Origin: Mycolicibacterium frederiksbergense
GTDB lineage: Bacteria; Actinomycetota; Actinomycetes; Mycobacteriales; Mycobacteriaceae
Direction: 5' to 3'
NCBI RefSeq assembly: GCF_029893345.1
Contig: NZ_JARXVE010000011.1
Coordinates: 124,001-188,000, forward strand
DNA length: 64,000 bases
The translations under genes and the position numbers were made by a program. The notes beneath the pieces were generated by a model, which was not told the DNA's origin, did not search any database, and saw only the letters and a program-made list of their open reading frames with translations. The first letter of the stretch is position 1, and each line of letters opens with the position of its first letter. Of the stretch, positions 40,780 to 50,189 are shown piece by piece.

Positions 40780-41445
40780 TCAGGCGCGGATGGCAGGCAG
40801 GATCAGGGTATCGATGACGTCGCGGACGAACTTCGCGTCGGCACTCTGACCGTTGATCACCCGCATCAGACCCATCCCGGTCAGCACGTCGGCCACCAGT
40901 GACCAGTCCCGGTCGGGCGCCACTTCACCGCGGGCGGCGGCCTGCTCGAGGATGGCTGTCACCACACGCCTGCCCTTGAGCAGCATCAGATCGTCGAGGG
41001 CCGAGGCGAGCTGCTGGTCATGGGCGGCCTCGACGGCAACCCGCAGCACCACGTCGTAGGGAACCAACTCGTCGTCGTTGCGCGCGGCACGCTCCACGAT
41101 CGCATCGAAATCGCCGGCGAGGCTGCCGGTGTCGGGGGCGTCGTCGGACATCAGGTCGGGCCGCCAGTACACCAGCGCATCGGTGATCAACGCTGCCTTC
41201 GACGACCAGCGCCGGTATATCGCAGCCTTGCCGACCCCCGCTCGGGCGGCGATGTCATTCATGTTGGTGTTGTTGTAGCCGTTCTCCGCCAATGCCGCCA
41301 ACGCGGCATTGAGGATGGCGGGATCACGCGATCGGTCGAGTCGACCATCGGTGCGCTGGCGCAGCTTCGACTCTGTATCCGACATGCATTCCGATCCGGC
41401 AACCCCCGCCTCGGTCACCAGCTTGCCAGATCGGCTCGCACTCAC
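40780..41445 (-). CDS. TetR family regulator downstream of mmpL
   Basis: A 221-residue TetR regulator. The HTH is AILNAALAALAENGYNNTNM then NDIAARAGVGKAAIYRRWSS. The C-terminal domain resembles TetR_C families with a four-helix ligand pocket. The GTG at 41445 overlaps the mmpL stop (GTGA), favouring translational coupling; ATG 41385 is a plausible shorter start. As the last gene of mmpS-mmpL-tetR it likely regulates export or a related pathway. A second TetR gene precedes mmpS. Confidence 0.87.
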   Translation of the reverse strand: MSASRSGKLVTEAGVAGSECMSDTESKLRQRTDGRLDRSRDPAILNAALAALAENGYNNTNMNDIAARAGVGKAAIYRRWSSKAALITDALVYWRPDLMSDDAPDTGSLAGDFDAIVERAARNDDELVPYDVVLRVAVEAAHDQQLASALDDLMLLKGRRVVTAILEQAAARGEVAPDRDWSLVADVLTGMGLMRVINGQSADAKFVRDVIDTLILPAIRA

Positions 41446-44321
41446 GCAGTCGTCACCGGAATGGGCGCGGTGTTCTCGTCCGCCGGTTGCGCCTCAGGAT
41501 CAGTACGCCCCCGCCTGGTGATCTCGAAGGTGTTGAGCGGCCACCAGAACCAGCGGCCCAGCGCCGCAGCGATCGCCGGTGTCATGAACGCGCGCACCAT
41601 CAACGTGTCGATGATCAGGCCGATACCGATGGTCATACCCAGCTGGCCGACCACCCGCAGGTCGCTGACCAACATCGCCATCATGGTGAAGGCGAAAACC
41701 AAGCCTGCCGCGGTGACGACGCGCCCGGTCGCCCCCACGCCTCGGATGATGCCCGTGTTGAGCCCGGCGTGGATCTCTTCTTTGAGGCGCGAGACCAGCA
41801 GCAGGTTGTAGTCCGAACCCACTGCCAACAGGATCACCATCGACAACGGGAGCACGATCCACTGCACGCCTAGGCCCAAGATGTCCTGCCAGAGCAGCAC
41901 CGACAATCCACACGCGATACCCAGGGATGCGGCCACGGTGCCGACGATCACCAACGCCGCCACCACGCTGCGGGTGATGATCAGCATGATCGAGAAGATC
42001 AGGATCAGCGACGCGATGAGCGCAATCATCAGGTCAGTGGTGACGCCGTCCTGCATATCGGCGTACAACGATGCGGTACCGGCGAGCGAGACCTTCGCGG
42101 TGGCCAGCGGGGTGCCCTTGAGGGCGTCGGCAACGACATCCTTGAGATCCCGGACATGTTCGATGCCCTCCACCGAAGCGGGGTCGCCCTGGTGGGTGAT
42201 GATCATCCGGACCGACTTGTGATCCGGCGACATGAACATCTTGATCCCACGCTGGAAGTCGGGATTGTCGAACACATCCGGCGGCAGGTAGAAGAAGTCA
42301 TCGTTCTTGGCCTGATCGAAATACAGACCGATCTCCGTCGCGCCTTTGGCCAGTTCCTGTTGCTGGGCCTGGGTTCCGGCCATGGTGCTGTGGGTCGCGA
42401 TCATGAAGTCGCGCATCGTCTTCATCGAGTCGATGGTCTGCTGCAGAACCGGCAGCATCTTCGGCATCAACTCGTCCATGTGGTCGATGTCGACGGTGAG
42501 CTTCTGCATCTGGTCGGTGAGTTGGTCGATGCCGTCCAAGGTGTCAAAGATCGACCGCATCGACTGACAGATCGGGATGTCGAAGCAGTGCGGCTCCCAG
42601 TACAGGTAGTTGCGCAGCGGCCGGAAGAAATCGTCGAAGTTGGCCAGGTTGTCCCGCATTTCCTGGGTGGTCGCCAGCATCTCGTGGGTGTTGCCGGCCA
42701 TGCTGTGCGTGGTTTCGGTCATCTCCTTCGTGATGGCGTACATGCGTTCCATGCTGGCGACGGTCTTGGCCATCTCGTCGGCCTGCTCAAGCATCTGAGC
42801 CGAGTTGTCGTTGTTGAACTTCGCGGCCTGCAGAGTGCCGGCGTTCTGCGCGCCGAGCAGGAATGGGATGGAGCTGTGCTCGATCGGTGCGCCCAGTGGG
42901 CGGGTGATGGTCTGCACCCGGTCGACGCCCCGCATGCGGAAGACGCTCTTGGCGACCTTTTCGATCACCAGCATGTCCGCCGGGGTACGCAGGTCATGAT
43001 CGGTCTCGAGCATCAACAGTTCGGGGTTCATCCGGGCCTGGGAGAAATGCCGGTCCGCGACGGCCATGGCCAGGTTGGCGGGCATGTCCTCAGGGGTGAA
43101 CTTCTGGTCGTTGTACTGCGGCACATAGGTCATCAGACTGACGAAGCCCAGGACGGCGACCATGCCGGTCAGCAAGATGATCGGAATGGGCCAGCGAACC
43201 GTGGCGGTTCCGACCTTGCGCCAGTTCCGCGTCGACAGATTCTGCCGGGGGTCGAGCAGTCCGAACTTCGATGCCACGGTGAGAACCGCCGGCGCCAATG
43301 TCAGTGACGCGGCGATGACCACCAGAATCGCGATCGCGCAGGGCGGACCCATGGTCTGGAAGTAGGGCAGCGTCGTCATGCTGAGGCACATCAGGGCGCC
43401 GACGATGGTCAGCCCGGAGCCCAGGATGACGTGCGAGACGCCGCTGTATGCGACATAGAACGCGTCTTCGCGATCCAGCCCCTTGGCTCGCTCCTCGTGA
43501 TATCGGCCCAGTAGGAAGATCACGTAATCCGTTACCGCGGCCAGCGACAACATGGTCACCATGCTCACCGCATACGGGGTCAAACCGATGATGTTCAGGT
43601 TGCCGAATATGGCCGTAACACCCATTGCGGCAAACAGTCCCAGACCGATCACCAGCATCGACACCAGCACCGTCACCACGGAGCGGTAGATGAACAGCAG
43701 CATCAGGATGATGATGGCGACCGAAACCAGTTCCATTTTCGCCATGCTTTGATGCCCCGCCACGCTGGTGTCGGCGTTGAGGACCGTGTTGCCCGCAACA
43801 TGGGCTTTGATGCCCGGCGGCGCGGGCATCGAGGCGACGATGTCACGCACGGCGGCGACCGACTCGTGGCTCGCGCTGGTGCCCTGCGAGCCGTTGAGGA
43901 AGATCTGCACATAGGCCGACTTGCCGTCGACGCTCTGCGAGCCCGCCGCCGTCAACGGGTCACTCCAGAAGTCCTGAACGTTCTGCACGTGCTCGCGATC
44001 GGCGTTCAGCTTGGCGACGATCTCGTCATAGAACTTGTGCGCTTCGGCGCCGAGCTTGTCCTCGCCCTCCAGCACGACCATCGCCGTGGAGTCCGAATCG
44101 TACTGCTGGAATACCTTGCCGATATTCAGCATCGCCTGATAGGACGGCGCGTTGATCGGGCTGATCGGCACCGACCGGGTCGCCGCGACCTCACCCAGCG
44201 ATGGGAAAAACGTGCCCAGGACGACAGTGAGGAGCACCCAGAACAGCAGGATCGGTAACGAGAATATCCGCACCATCCGGCCGAGGAACGGACGATGGGA
44301 TTTCGTGTGCGCGTTGCTCAT
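41442..44321 (-). CDS. mmpL: MmpL family RND transporter (second copy)
   Basis: A 959-residue paralogue of the MmpL at 31.8-34.7 kb, with the same layout: membrane helices, two porter domains, and a coiled-coil extension in the second one with the C-x5-C pair (CFDIPIC). The proton-relay pairs are D265-Y266 (VTDYVIF) and D837-Y838 (GSDYNLL). The ATG overlaps the mmpS stop by 4 nt. The tail ENTAPIPVTTA resembles that of the first MmpL. Export of a lipid, siderophore or drug is likely; the substrate is not known. Confidence 0.93.
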   Translation of the reverse strand: MSNAHTKSHRPFLGRMVRIFSLPILLFWVLLTVVLGTFFPSLGEVAATRSVPISPINAPSYQAMLNIGKVFQQYDSDSTAMVVLEGEDKLGAEAHKFYDEIVAKLNADREHVQNVQDFWSDPLTAAGSQSVDGKSAYVQIFLNGSQGTSASHESVAAVRDIVASMPAPPGIKAHVAGNTVLNADTSVAGHQSMAKMELVSVAIIILMLLFIYRSVVTVLVSMLVIGLGLFAAMGVTAIFGNLNIIGLTPYAVSMVTMLSLAAVTDYVIFLLGRYHEERAKGLDREDAFYVAYSGVSHVILGSGLTIVGALMCLSMTTLPYFQTMGPPCAIAILVVIAASLTLAPAVLTVASKFGLLDPRQNLSTRNWRKVGTATVRWPIPIILLTGMVAVLGFVSLMTYVPQYNDQKFTPEDMPANLAMAVADRHFSQARMNPELLMLETDHDLRTPADMLVIEKVAKSVFRMRGVDRVQTITRPLGAPIEHSSIPFLLGAQNAGTLQAAKFNNDNSAQMLEQADEMAKTVASMERMYAITKEMTETTHSMAGNTHEMLATTQEMRDNLANFDDFFRPLRNYLYWEPHCFDIPICQSMRSIFDTLDGIDQLTDQMQKLTVDIDHMDELMPKMLPVLQQTIDSMKTMRDFMIATHSTMAGTQAQQQELAKGATEIGLYFDQAKNDDFFYLPPDVFDNPDFQRGIKMFMSPDHKSVRMIITHQGDPASVEGIEHVRDLKDVVADALKGTPLATAKVSLAGTASLYADMQDGVTTDLMIALIASLILIFSIMLIITRSVVAALVIVGTVAASLGIACGLSVLLWQDILGLGVQWIVLPLSMVILLAVGSDYNLLLVSRLKEEIHAGLNTGIIRGVGATGRVVTAAGLVFAFTMMAMLVSDLRVVGQLGMTIGIGLIIDTLMVRAFMTPAIAAALGRWFWWPLNTFEITRRGRTDPEAQPADENTAPIPVTTA

Positions 44322-44746
44322 ACGGATTTCACCAAGCAGTAGATGAACGGTTTGATTGTGTCGGTGCTCGCTCGTTCGTCGCGCACCACGCCGTCAACGG
44401 TCACCCGGCACCGAAGGTCACTGACGTTGCGCTCACCCTGGGCAATGATGTTGGCCGACATCGACGGCAGCGTCGTCACGATCGTGAATGACCAAGGCAG
44501 CGGGGTGTTTTCGATGAGATTGGGTTGACCGTTCTCATCGAGGTAGTTGAGGTTCGCGGTCCCGCCCGTCCCGGTGATCTCGTAGGTGATGTGCTTCGGG
44601 TTGAAGTTCTCGGTGATTGCGGAGCCCTCCGCCAGGTTCGGGCCTGGGTCTGCGGGCTCGCGAATACGGAGAATCGCATAGGCACCCAAGGCGACAACGA
44701 CTACCAGCAGCAGCGGTATCCACGCCTTCTTGAGCAATCGGAACAC
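44318..44746 (-). CDS. mmpS: MmpS membrane accessory protein (second copy)
   Basis: A 142-residue MmpS: a membrane helix (AWIPLLLVVVVALGAYAILR), then the periplasmic domain with ITYEITGTGGTANLNYLDEN, PWSFTIVTTLPSMSANIIAQ and the cysteines of DLRCRVTVDG and IYCLVKSV. It is the first gene of the mmpS-mmpL-tetR operon. A perfect 28-bp inverted repeat sits 33 nt upstream of its start, and a TetR gene lies just beyond it in the same orientation. Confidence 0.92.
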   Translation of the reverse strand: MFRLLKKAWIPLLLVVVVALGAYAILRIREPADPGPNLAEGSAITENFNPKHITYEITGTGGTANLNYLDENGQPNLIENTPLPWSFTIVTTLPSMSANIIAQGERNVSDLRCRVTVDGVVRDERASTDTIKPFIYCLVKSV

Positions 44747-44779
44747 CGCTGCGCCTCCCCCTGTGCACTCGACTGTTTA

Positions 44780-44807
44780 CCCAGACGGAACTCAAGTTCC
44801 GTCTGGG
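44780..44807. promoter_or_regulatory. Perfect 28-bp inverted repeat upstream of mmpS
   Basis: CCCAGACGGAACT-CA-AGTTCCGTCTGGG has 13-bp arms with no mismatch. It lies between the end of the TetR gene at 44857 and the mmpS start at 44746. It could be the operator of the adjacent TetR, controlling mmpS-mmpL, or the terminator of that tetR gene. The lack of a T-run on either strand favours an operator. Confidence 0.6.
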
Positions 44808-44856
44808 AGGATGCCAAGTACTGTACTCGAGGCAGGCCCGGTCAACGACTCGGCGC

Positions 44857-45525
44857 TTACCGCCGCCGAAACTGTTCGAGACCGGCGATCACGATGTCGA
44901 GATTGAAGTCGAAGTCGTGATCCGCGGTCGCGGCGGTGCCGCGATCGGTCACCACTGCGCCCAGTAGCGGAAAGTCATCGGCCGGAAGGTCTTTCAGGGC
45001 GCGAACCACCTCGGGTGTCTGGTGGTGCAGTCGCGACTCGGCCGACCCCAGCACATCGTGCGCGGCCGATAGCGCAAGCCCGGATACCAGCGTCAGCACC
45101 CGGCCGGCATCGTCGGTGCCGAATCCGCCGACGGTCAACGCCCGCAGCACTCGCTCGGCCACGGCGAGGCTGGCCGCACCGGCGGCCCCGCGCAACCGGA
45201 AGCTGGTGGCCGTCACGCCGATTTTGAGCACGCCTTGGCGGATGGCCCTGCCGTAGGCCCGCAACATCTCCTGCCAACTCGCATCGTCGGGCAGATCGAT
45301 CGAGCGGAGCTCGGATTCGAATAGATCGGCCACGACCAGCTCAAGCAGGCCATCACGGTCACCCACGTAGTAGTGCAACGCACTGCGGTCCACGCCGAGC
45401 ACGTCGGCGACCGCCTGCATCGTCAACGCGCCCGGGGCGATGCTGCGGGCCGCGGCGACGATCTGATTCTGATCAATGCGCGGCGGGCGGCCCCGCCCGC
45501 GGCGTGGCGGGTTTCCGGTGCTCAC
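44857..45525 (-). CDS. TetR family regulator upstream of mmpS-mmpL
   Basis: A 222-residue TetR regulator with an Arg/Pro-rich N-terminal arm (PRRGRGRPPRIDQNQIV) and HTH LTMQAVADVLGVDRSALHYY. GTG 45525 is chosen because it opens the MSTGNPP... N-terminus typical of the group. It is 110 nt upstream of mmpS on the same strand and divergent from the DapB-fold gene, and so is well placed to control both. The 28-bp palindrome is its best operator candidate for the mmpS side. Confidence 0.87.
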   Translation of the reverse strand: MSTGNPPRRGRGRPPRIDQNQIVAAARSIAPGALTMQAVADVLGVDRSALHYYVGDRDGLLELVVADLFESELRSIDLPDDASWQEMLRAYGRAIRQGVLKIGVTATSFRLRGAAGAASLAVAERVLRALTVGGFGTDDAGRVLTLVSGLALSAAHDVLGSAESRLHHQTPEVVRALKDLPADDFPLLGAVVTDRGTAATADHDFDFNLDIVIAGLEQFRRR

Positions 45526-45634
45526 AGCGGCAACCCTAGCCGCCCACACCGCCCCGACGGTTCAACCCTTTCCTTTTTCTCACGGGCGTGGAAAACTGCC
45601 GATGCCTAGGAAGACCCACGAAGGGAGCCCTGCG

Positions 45635-46720
45635 GTGTCACACAGTTCGCCATACCGGGTCGTTCAATGGACGACGGGAAATGTCGGCAAGAGTTCGGTG
45701 GCGGCCATTGCCCGCAACCCAACGCTGGAACTGGTGGGCTGCTACGCGTGGTCACCGGACAAGGTCGGCAAGGACGCCGGCGAGCTGGTCGGCATCGAAC
45801 CTCTCGGGGTCACCGCCACCAATGACGTCGAGGCACTGCTGGCCCTCAAGCCGGACGTCGTGGTCTACAACCCGATGTGGATCGACCTCGACGAACTCGT
45901 CCGCATCCTCGAAGCCGGGGTCAATGTCGTCGCGACGGCGTCGTTCATCACCGGGCACAACCAGGGCGAGGGCCGGGACCGGATCGCCGAGGCCTGCCGC
46001 CGCGGCGGCTCGACGATGTTCGGCTCGGGCATCAGCCCCGGCTACGTCAACCAGCTGGCGATCGTGGCGGCCGGCATCTGCGATCGGGTGGACAAGATCA
46101 CCGTCAACGAGGCCGCCGACACCACCTTCTACGACTCACCGGAGACCGAGAAGCCGGTCGGCTTCGGCCAACCGATCGACCACCCCGATCTGCAGGCTAT
46201 GACCGCCCACGGCACCGGTGTCTTCGGGGAGGCGGTGCGGATGATCGGTGACGCGCTGGGCATCGAGTTCAACGAGGTCCGCTGCGACGCCGAATATGCC
46301 CAGACCACAGCGGATCTCGACCTGGGTTCGTGGACCATCCCGGCCGGATGCGTCGCAGGCGTGTTCGTCAGCTGGAAGGGCTTGATCAATGAATCGGCTG
46401 GTGGCCAACGCACTGTCGTCGAGCTCACCCTACGGTGGCGCAAAGGTCAGACATTGCAGCCGGATTGGCAGATCGACCAGGACGGCTGGGTGATCGAGGT
46501 CGCCGGTCGCCCGACCGTGACGATGAAGGTCGGCTTCCTGCCACCCCCCGACTTCGAGGCCACCACCCTGGAGGAGTTCATGGTGCTCGGGCACATCATG
46601 ACCGCCACGCCGCCGATCAATGCGATCCCCGCGGTGGTCAACGCCGCACCCGGCATCGTCACCTACAACGATCTCCCGCTGATCCTGCCGCGTGGCGTGG
46701 TGCCGCCGAGCCACGGCTGA
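45635..46720 (+). CDS. DapB-fold NAD(P)H-dependent dehydrogenase (DAP dehydrogenase-like)
   Basis: A 361-residue oxidoreductase of the dihydrodipicolinate reductase-like family common in mycobacteria. The N-terminal Rossmann domain begins VVQWTTGNVGKSSVAAIARN, then LVGCYAWSPDKVGKDAGELV and a long catalytic C-terminal domain (GSGISPGYVNQLAIVAAGIC). GTG 45635 has AAGGGAG 7 nt upstream; ATG 45602 is less well placed. The substrate is unknown. Some homologues act on amino acids or keto acids, but the family is broad. It is divergent from a TetR gene. Confidence 0.75.
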   Translation: MSHSSPYRVVQWTTGNVGKSSVAAIARNPTLELVGCYAWSPDKVGKDAGELVGIEPLGVTATNDVEALLALKPDVVVYNPMWIDLDELVRILEAGVNVVATASFITGHNQGEGRDRIAEACRRGGSTMFGSGISPGYVNQLAIVAAGICDRVDKITVNEAADTTFYDSPETEKPVGFGQPIDHPDLQAMTAHGTGVFGEAVRMIGDALGIEFNEVRCDAEYAQTTADLDLGSWTIPAGCVAGVFVSWKGLINESAGGQRTVVELTLRWRKGQTLQPDWQIDQDGWVIEVAGRPTVTMKVGFLPPPDFEATTLEEFMVLGHIMTATPPINAIPAVVNAAPGIVTYNDLPLILPRGVVPPSHG

Positions 46721-46748
46721 GCCCCAGACTGACTTACACACTGTAATC

Positions 46749-46764
46749 GCGATCCTTGGATCGC
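46749..46764. promoter_or_regulatory. 16-bp inverted repeat before the glutamate dehydrogenase gene
   Basis: GCGATCC-TT-GGATCGC is a perfect inverted repeat between the DapB-fold gene (ends 46720) and the GTG of the glutamate dehydrogenase gene (46869). It could be a short terminator of the first or an operator of the second; no T-run follows. Confidence 0.4.
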
Positions 46765-46868
46765 TGACACTTTGCAACCTCCCCACCGGCGTTCCACACC
46801 ACAGGATTGGATCCAGCCGTCGAAGGCCACCGACGGAATCGATCAACGCCGATTGAGGAGAATAATCC

Positions 46869-49800
46869 GTGAACCCGTTGCGCACCAACGCTGTTGCGCC
46901 CGCCACGCAGGACCCTGCTGATGGAACGGCGGTACCCAACCCGCTGTTGGACATCAGTGCGCTCAACGATCTGATGGGCGACGCGGTCGCGGTGAATCTG
47001 GATTGTGTCGGCACCGAAGACGGCCGACTGGACTTCGCCCTTGCTGCCATCGAGCCCGTTCCGCTGCGCCGGATGCTGCCCGCGCTGCACAGCATGGATC
47101 TGGAGGTGATCGAGGAGCAGACCAGCACCTGGACGCGGCCCGACGGGCAGCTCTGCCACATCTATCACCTGGCGCTGCAGGCCGGCCCGGACGCGATCAC
47201 CGCGCTGGCGCAGCCGACGCGCGACACTGCCGACCGCATCTGCGAGACGTTCCAGGCGATGTGGTCCGGCCGCGTCGAATCCGACGGGTTCAACGGGCTG
47301 ATCCTGCGGGCCTCGATGAACTGGCGCCAGGTCAGCGTGCTGCGCAGCTACAGTCGCTACCTTCGCCAGCTGCCGCTGCCCTACAGCCAGACCCGTATCC
47401 AGCGGGTGCTGCTGGACAATCCCGACGCAGGCCGGGCGCTGCTGGCGTTGTTCGAGGCCCGGTTCGACCGCACCGAACAACCGGCTGACAGCCCCGAGCG
47501 CATCGCGCGCATCGCCGAGGCCGACGAAACTGTGGCCGCCGAGATCGACCGGGTGCTGCACATCGACGCCGATCGGATCCTGCGCGCTTACCGCAGCCTG
47601 ATCAACGCCACCGTTCGCACCAACGCATTCGCCCCCGGAGCGCTGTCCGTCGCAGCCCCCTACCTGGTGCACAAGCTGAGCGCTCAGGACCTCGATGAGC
47701 TGCCCCATCCGCGCCCGCTGTCCGAGATCTTCGTCTACTCACCAGAATTCGAAGGTCTTCACCTTCGATTCGGACTCGTCGCCCGCGGCGGCCTGCGGTG
47801 GTCGGACCGGCACGACGACTACCGGACCGAAGTCCTGGGCCTGGTCAAGGCGCAGGCGGTGAAGAACTCCATGATCGTGCCCGCGGGCGCCAAGGGGGTA
47901 TTCGTCGTCAAGGCCCGCACCGCCGCGGGCAACGCCGCCCGGGCCCAGGGGCTGCGCAGCTACAAGCAGTTCATCGCCGCCCTGCTCGATGTCGTCGACC
48001 CCACTGCCGACACCAACTCCGACACCGAGGACCGGGCGCGCATTGGCGGCGTCGTGTGCCACGACGGGGCCGACCCCTACCTGGTCGTGGCGGCCGACAA
48101 GGGCACCGCCACGTTCTCCGACACCGCCAACGCGGTAGCGCTCGACCGTGGTTACTGGATGGGCGATGCGTTCGCTTCGGGCGGGTCGGCCGGCTACGAC
48201 CACAAGGCGATGGGAATCACCGCCCGAGGCGCGTGGGTCAGCGGCGACAGCCACCTCGCCGAACTCGGCATCGACCCGCACACCGACCCGTTCACGGCCG
48301 TCAGCGTGGGCGACATGAGCGGCGATGTCTTCGGCAACGGAATGCTGCTGCGGCGAGGTCTGCGGCTGGTAGCAGCCTTCGATCACCGGCACATCTTCAT
48401 CGACCCCGCGCCGGACACCGAACGGGCCCGCGCCGAGCGGAAGAGACTGTTCGAGCTGCCCCAATCGTCGTGGGATGACTACGATCGCACGTTGATCAGT
48501 GCCGGTGGCGGTGTGTGGCCGCGGACCGCCAAGACGATTTCCACGACGCCGGAGATGCGCGCCGCACTGGGGATCGCCGACCACGAAACCCGGCTGACCC
48601 CCAATCAGCTGATCAGCAGGATCCTGTGCGCCCCAGTGGATCTGTTGTTCAACGGCGGCATCGGCACCTACATCAAGGCCAGCAACGAACAGCACGCCGA
48701 CATCGCCGACAAGGTGAACGACGGGGTTCGGGTCAATGCCGACGAGGTCCGGACCCGAGTGATCGTCGAGGGCGGAAACCTCGGGCTTTCCCAGCGCGCC
48801 CGCATCGAGTACACCCGCCTCGGCGGGCTGATGAACACCGACGCCATCGACAACGCCGCCGGAGTGGACTGCTCCGACCATGAGGTCAACATCAAGATCC
48901 TGCTGAGTTCTGCCGAACGGGCCGGCCTGATCAGCGGCAGTGCCCGCAACGGCCTGCTTGCGGACATGACCGACGAGGTGGCCCAACTGGTTCTGGCGAA
49001 CAATCAGGACCACAATCGGTTGCTCAGCGATGCCCGGTCGAACGCGGCCCAGATGGTCGACGTGCATGCTCGGATGACGGCCGACCTCGAGGCCCGTCGC
49101 GGATTGCACCGTTCTCGCGAGAATCTGCCCAGTGCAACCGAATTCAGCGAGCTGGCCAAGGAAGGCCGCGGCCTCGTCGCGCCAGAACTGGCTACCTTGA
49201 TGGCGCATGTGAAGCTCGATCTCAAGGCCGAGCTGCTCAGCGAGAAGTTCGACGATCCTTACTTCGTCGCGACCCTGACCGACTACTTCCCCCCGACACT
49301 GCGGCGTCGCCTCGGCGAGCCGCTGCCCGAGCACCCGCTGCGCCGGGAGATCATCGTCACCTCGATCGTCAATCGCGTGCTGGCCACCTCGGGGCTGACG
49401 TTCATGTTCCGGCTTGGCGAGGAAACCGGCGCCGACATAGCCGATATCGTGCGGGCGCATGCGGTGGCGTCCGAGGTATTCGACCTGGACACCCTGTGGG
49501 ACGACATCTACGCCGCCGGTCTGTCGCCGGCGTTGACCAACGCCGTGATCATCGAGGGTCGCCGGCTGCTCGACCGGGCCGCGCGATGGTTCCTGCTCAA
49601 CCGGCCGCAACCGCTCGATGTCGATCTGGAGATCGCGCGATTCAGCGAGCTGGTGGCGCTGCTGCGCGGGCAACTCGGATCGATGTTGCGGGGCCAAGAA
49701 CGAGACACCGTCACCGAGTCGCTCAACGCCCTGGTCGTCCGCGGCGTGCCGGCCGATATTGCGCGCCGGATCAGCGAATCCCTGTACGCATTCAGCCTTC

Positions 49801-50183
49801 TGGACATCGTCGAGGTAGCGCAGGTGCACGGCGAGGATGCCACTTCGCTCGCCGGCACCTACTTTGAGCTGTCCGACCGGCTGGGAGTGGACCGGCTGCT
49901 GCTGGCGGTCTCGTCTCTCCCCCGGGGCGACCGGTGGGATGCCCTGGCCCGACTCGCACTGCGCGAGGACCTGTACCGGTCGCTGCGGGATCTCACCCTC
50001 GACGTCACCAAACTCGTTGTCGAGGATGCCGATACCGCAGGCACCATCCAGGACTTCGAGGCCCTGAATCGACCGCAGTTGGACCGGGCGAAGCGCACGC
50101 TGGACGAAACTCTGGATTCCGATCAGCCCGATCTGGCGGTGCTGTCGGTGGCGTCGGCCCAGCTACGCCGACTGCATCGATAA
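46869..50183 (+). CDS. gdh: NAD-dependent glutamate dehydrogenase, 115-kDa class
   Basis: A 1104-residue enzyme that oxidises glutamate to 2-oxoglutarate and ammonia. The catalytic region GGLRWSDRHDDYRTEVLGLV then KAQAVKNSMIVPAGAKGVFV lies near residues 305-345, followed by the NAD domain. The C-terminal domain (LATLMAHVKLDLKAELLSEK) is typical of large GDHs. It lacks about 500 N-terminal residues of the 180-kDa class (Rv2476c type), matching the L_115 class described in M. smegmatis. GTG 46869 has GAGGAG upstream, so the short N-terminus looks native. Regulation could involve the 16-bp repeat upstream. Confidence 0.9.
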   Translation: MNPLRTNAVAPATQDPADGTAVPNPLLDISALNDLMGDAVAVNLDCVGTEDGRLDFALAAIEPVPLRRMLPALHSMDLEVIEEQTSTWTRPDGQLCHIYHLALQAGPDAITALAQPTRDTADRICETFQAMWSGRVESDGFNGLILRASMNWRQVSVLRSYSRYLRQLPLPYSQTRIQRVLLDNPDAGRALLALFEARFDRTEQPADSPERIARIAEADETVAAEIDRVLHIDADRILRAYRSLINATVRTNAFAPGALSVAAPYLVHKLSAQDLDELPHPRPLSEIFVYSPEFEGLHLRFGLVARGGLRWSDRHDDYRTEVLGLVKAQAVKNSMIVPAGAKGVFVVKARTAAGNAARAQGLRSYKQFIAALLDVVDPTADTNSDTEDRARIGGVVCHDGADPYLVVAADKGTATFSDTANAVALDRGYWMGDAFASGGSAGYDHKAMGITARGAWVSGDSHLAELGIDPHTDPFTAVSVGDMSGDVFGNGMLLRRGLRLVAAFDHRHIFIDPAPDTERARAERKRLFELPQSSWDDYDRTLISAGGGVWPRTAKTISTTPEMRAALGIADHETRLTPNQLISRILCAPVDLLFNGGIGTYIKASNEQHADIADKVNDGVRVNADEVRTRVIVEGGNLGLSQRARIEYTRLGGLMNTDAIDNAAGVDCSDHEVNIKILLSSAERAGLISGSARNGLLADMTDEVAQLVLANNQDHNRLLSDARSNAAQMVDVHARMTADLEARRGLHRSRENLPSATEFSELAKEGRGLVAPELATLMAHVKLDLKAELLSEKFDDPYFVATLTDYFPPTLRRRLGEPLPEHPLRREIIVTSIVNRVLATSGLTFMFRLGEETGADIADIVRAHAVASEVFDLDTLWDDIYAAGLSPALTNAVIIEGRRLLDRAARWFLLNRPQPLDVDLEIARFSELVALLRGQLGSMLRGQERDTVTESLNALVVRGVPADIARRISESLYAFSLLDIVEVAQVHGEDATSLAGTYFELSDRLGVDRLLLAVSSLPRGDRWDALARLALREDLYRSLRDLTLDVTKLVVEDADTAGTIQDFEALNRPQLDRAKRTLDETLDSDQPDLAVLSVASAQLRRLHR

Positions 50184-50189
50184 CCGGGC

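Noticed and set aside
47739-49829. 696-codon open frame antisense to the glutamate dehydrogenase gene
   Set aside because: Its protein is low-complexity Gly/Arg/His/Val-rich with no family motif, while the opposite strand encodes a clear enzyme. Long antisense frames are expected at this GC content.
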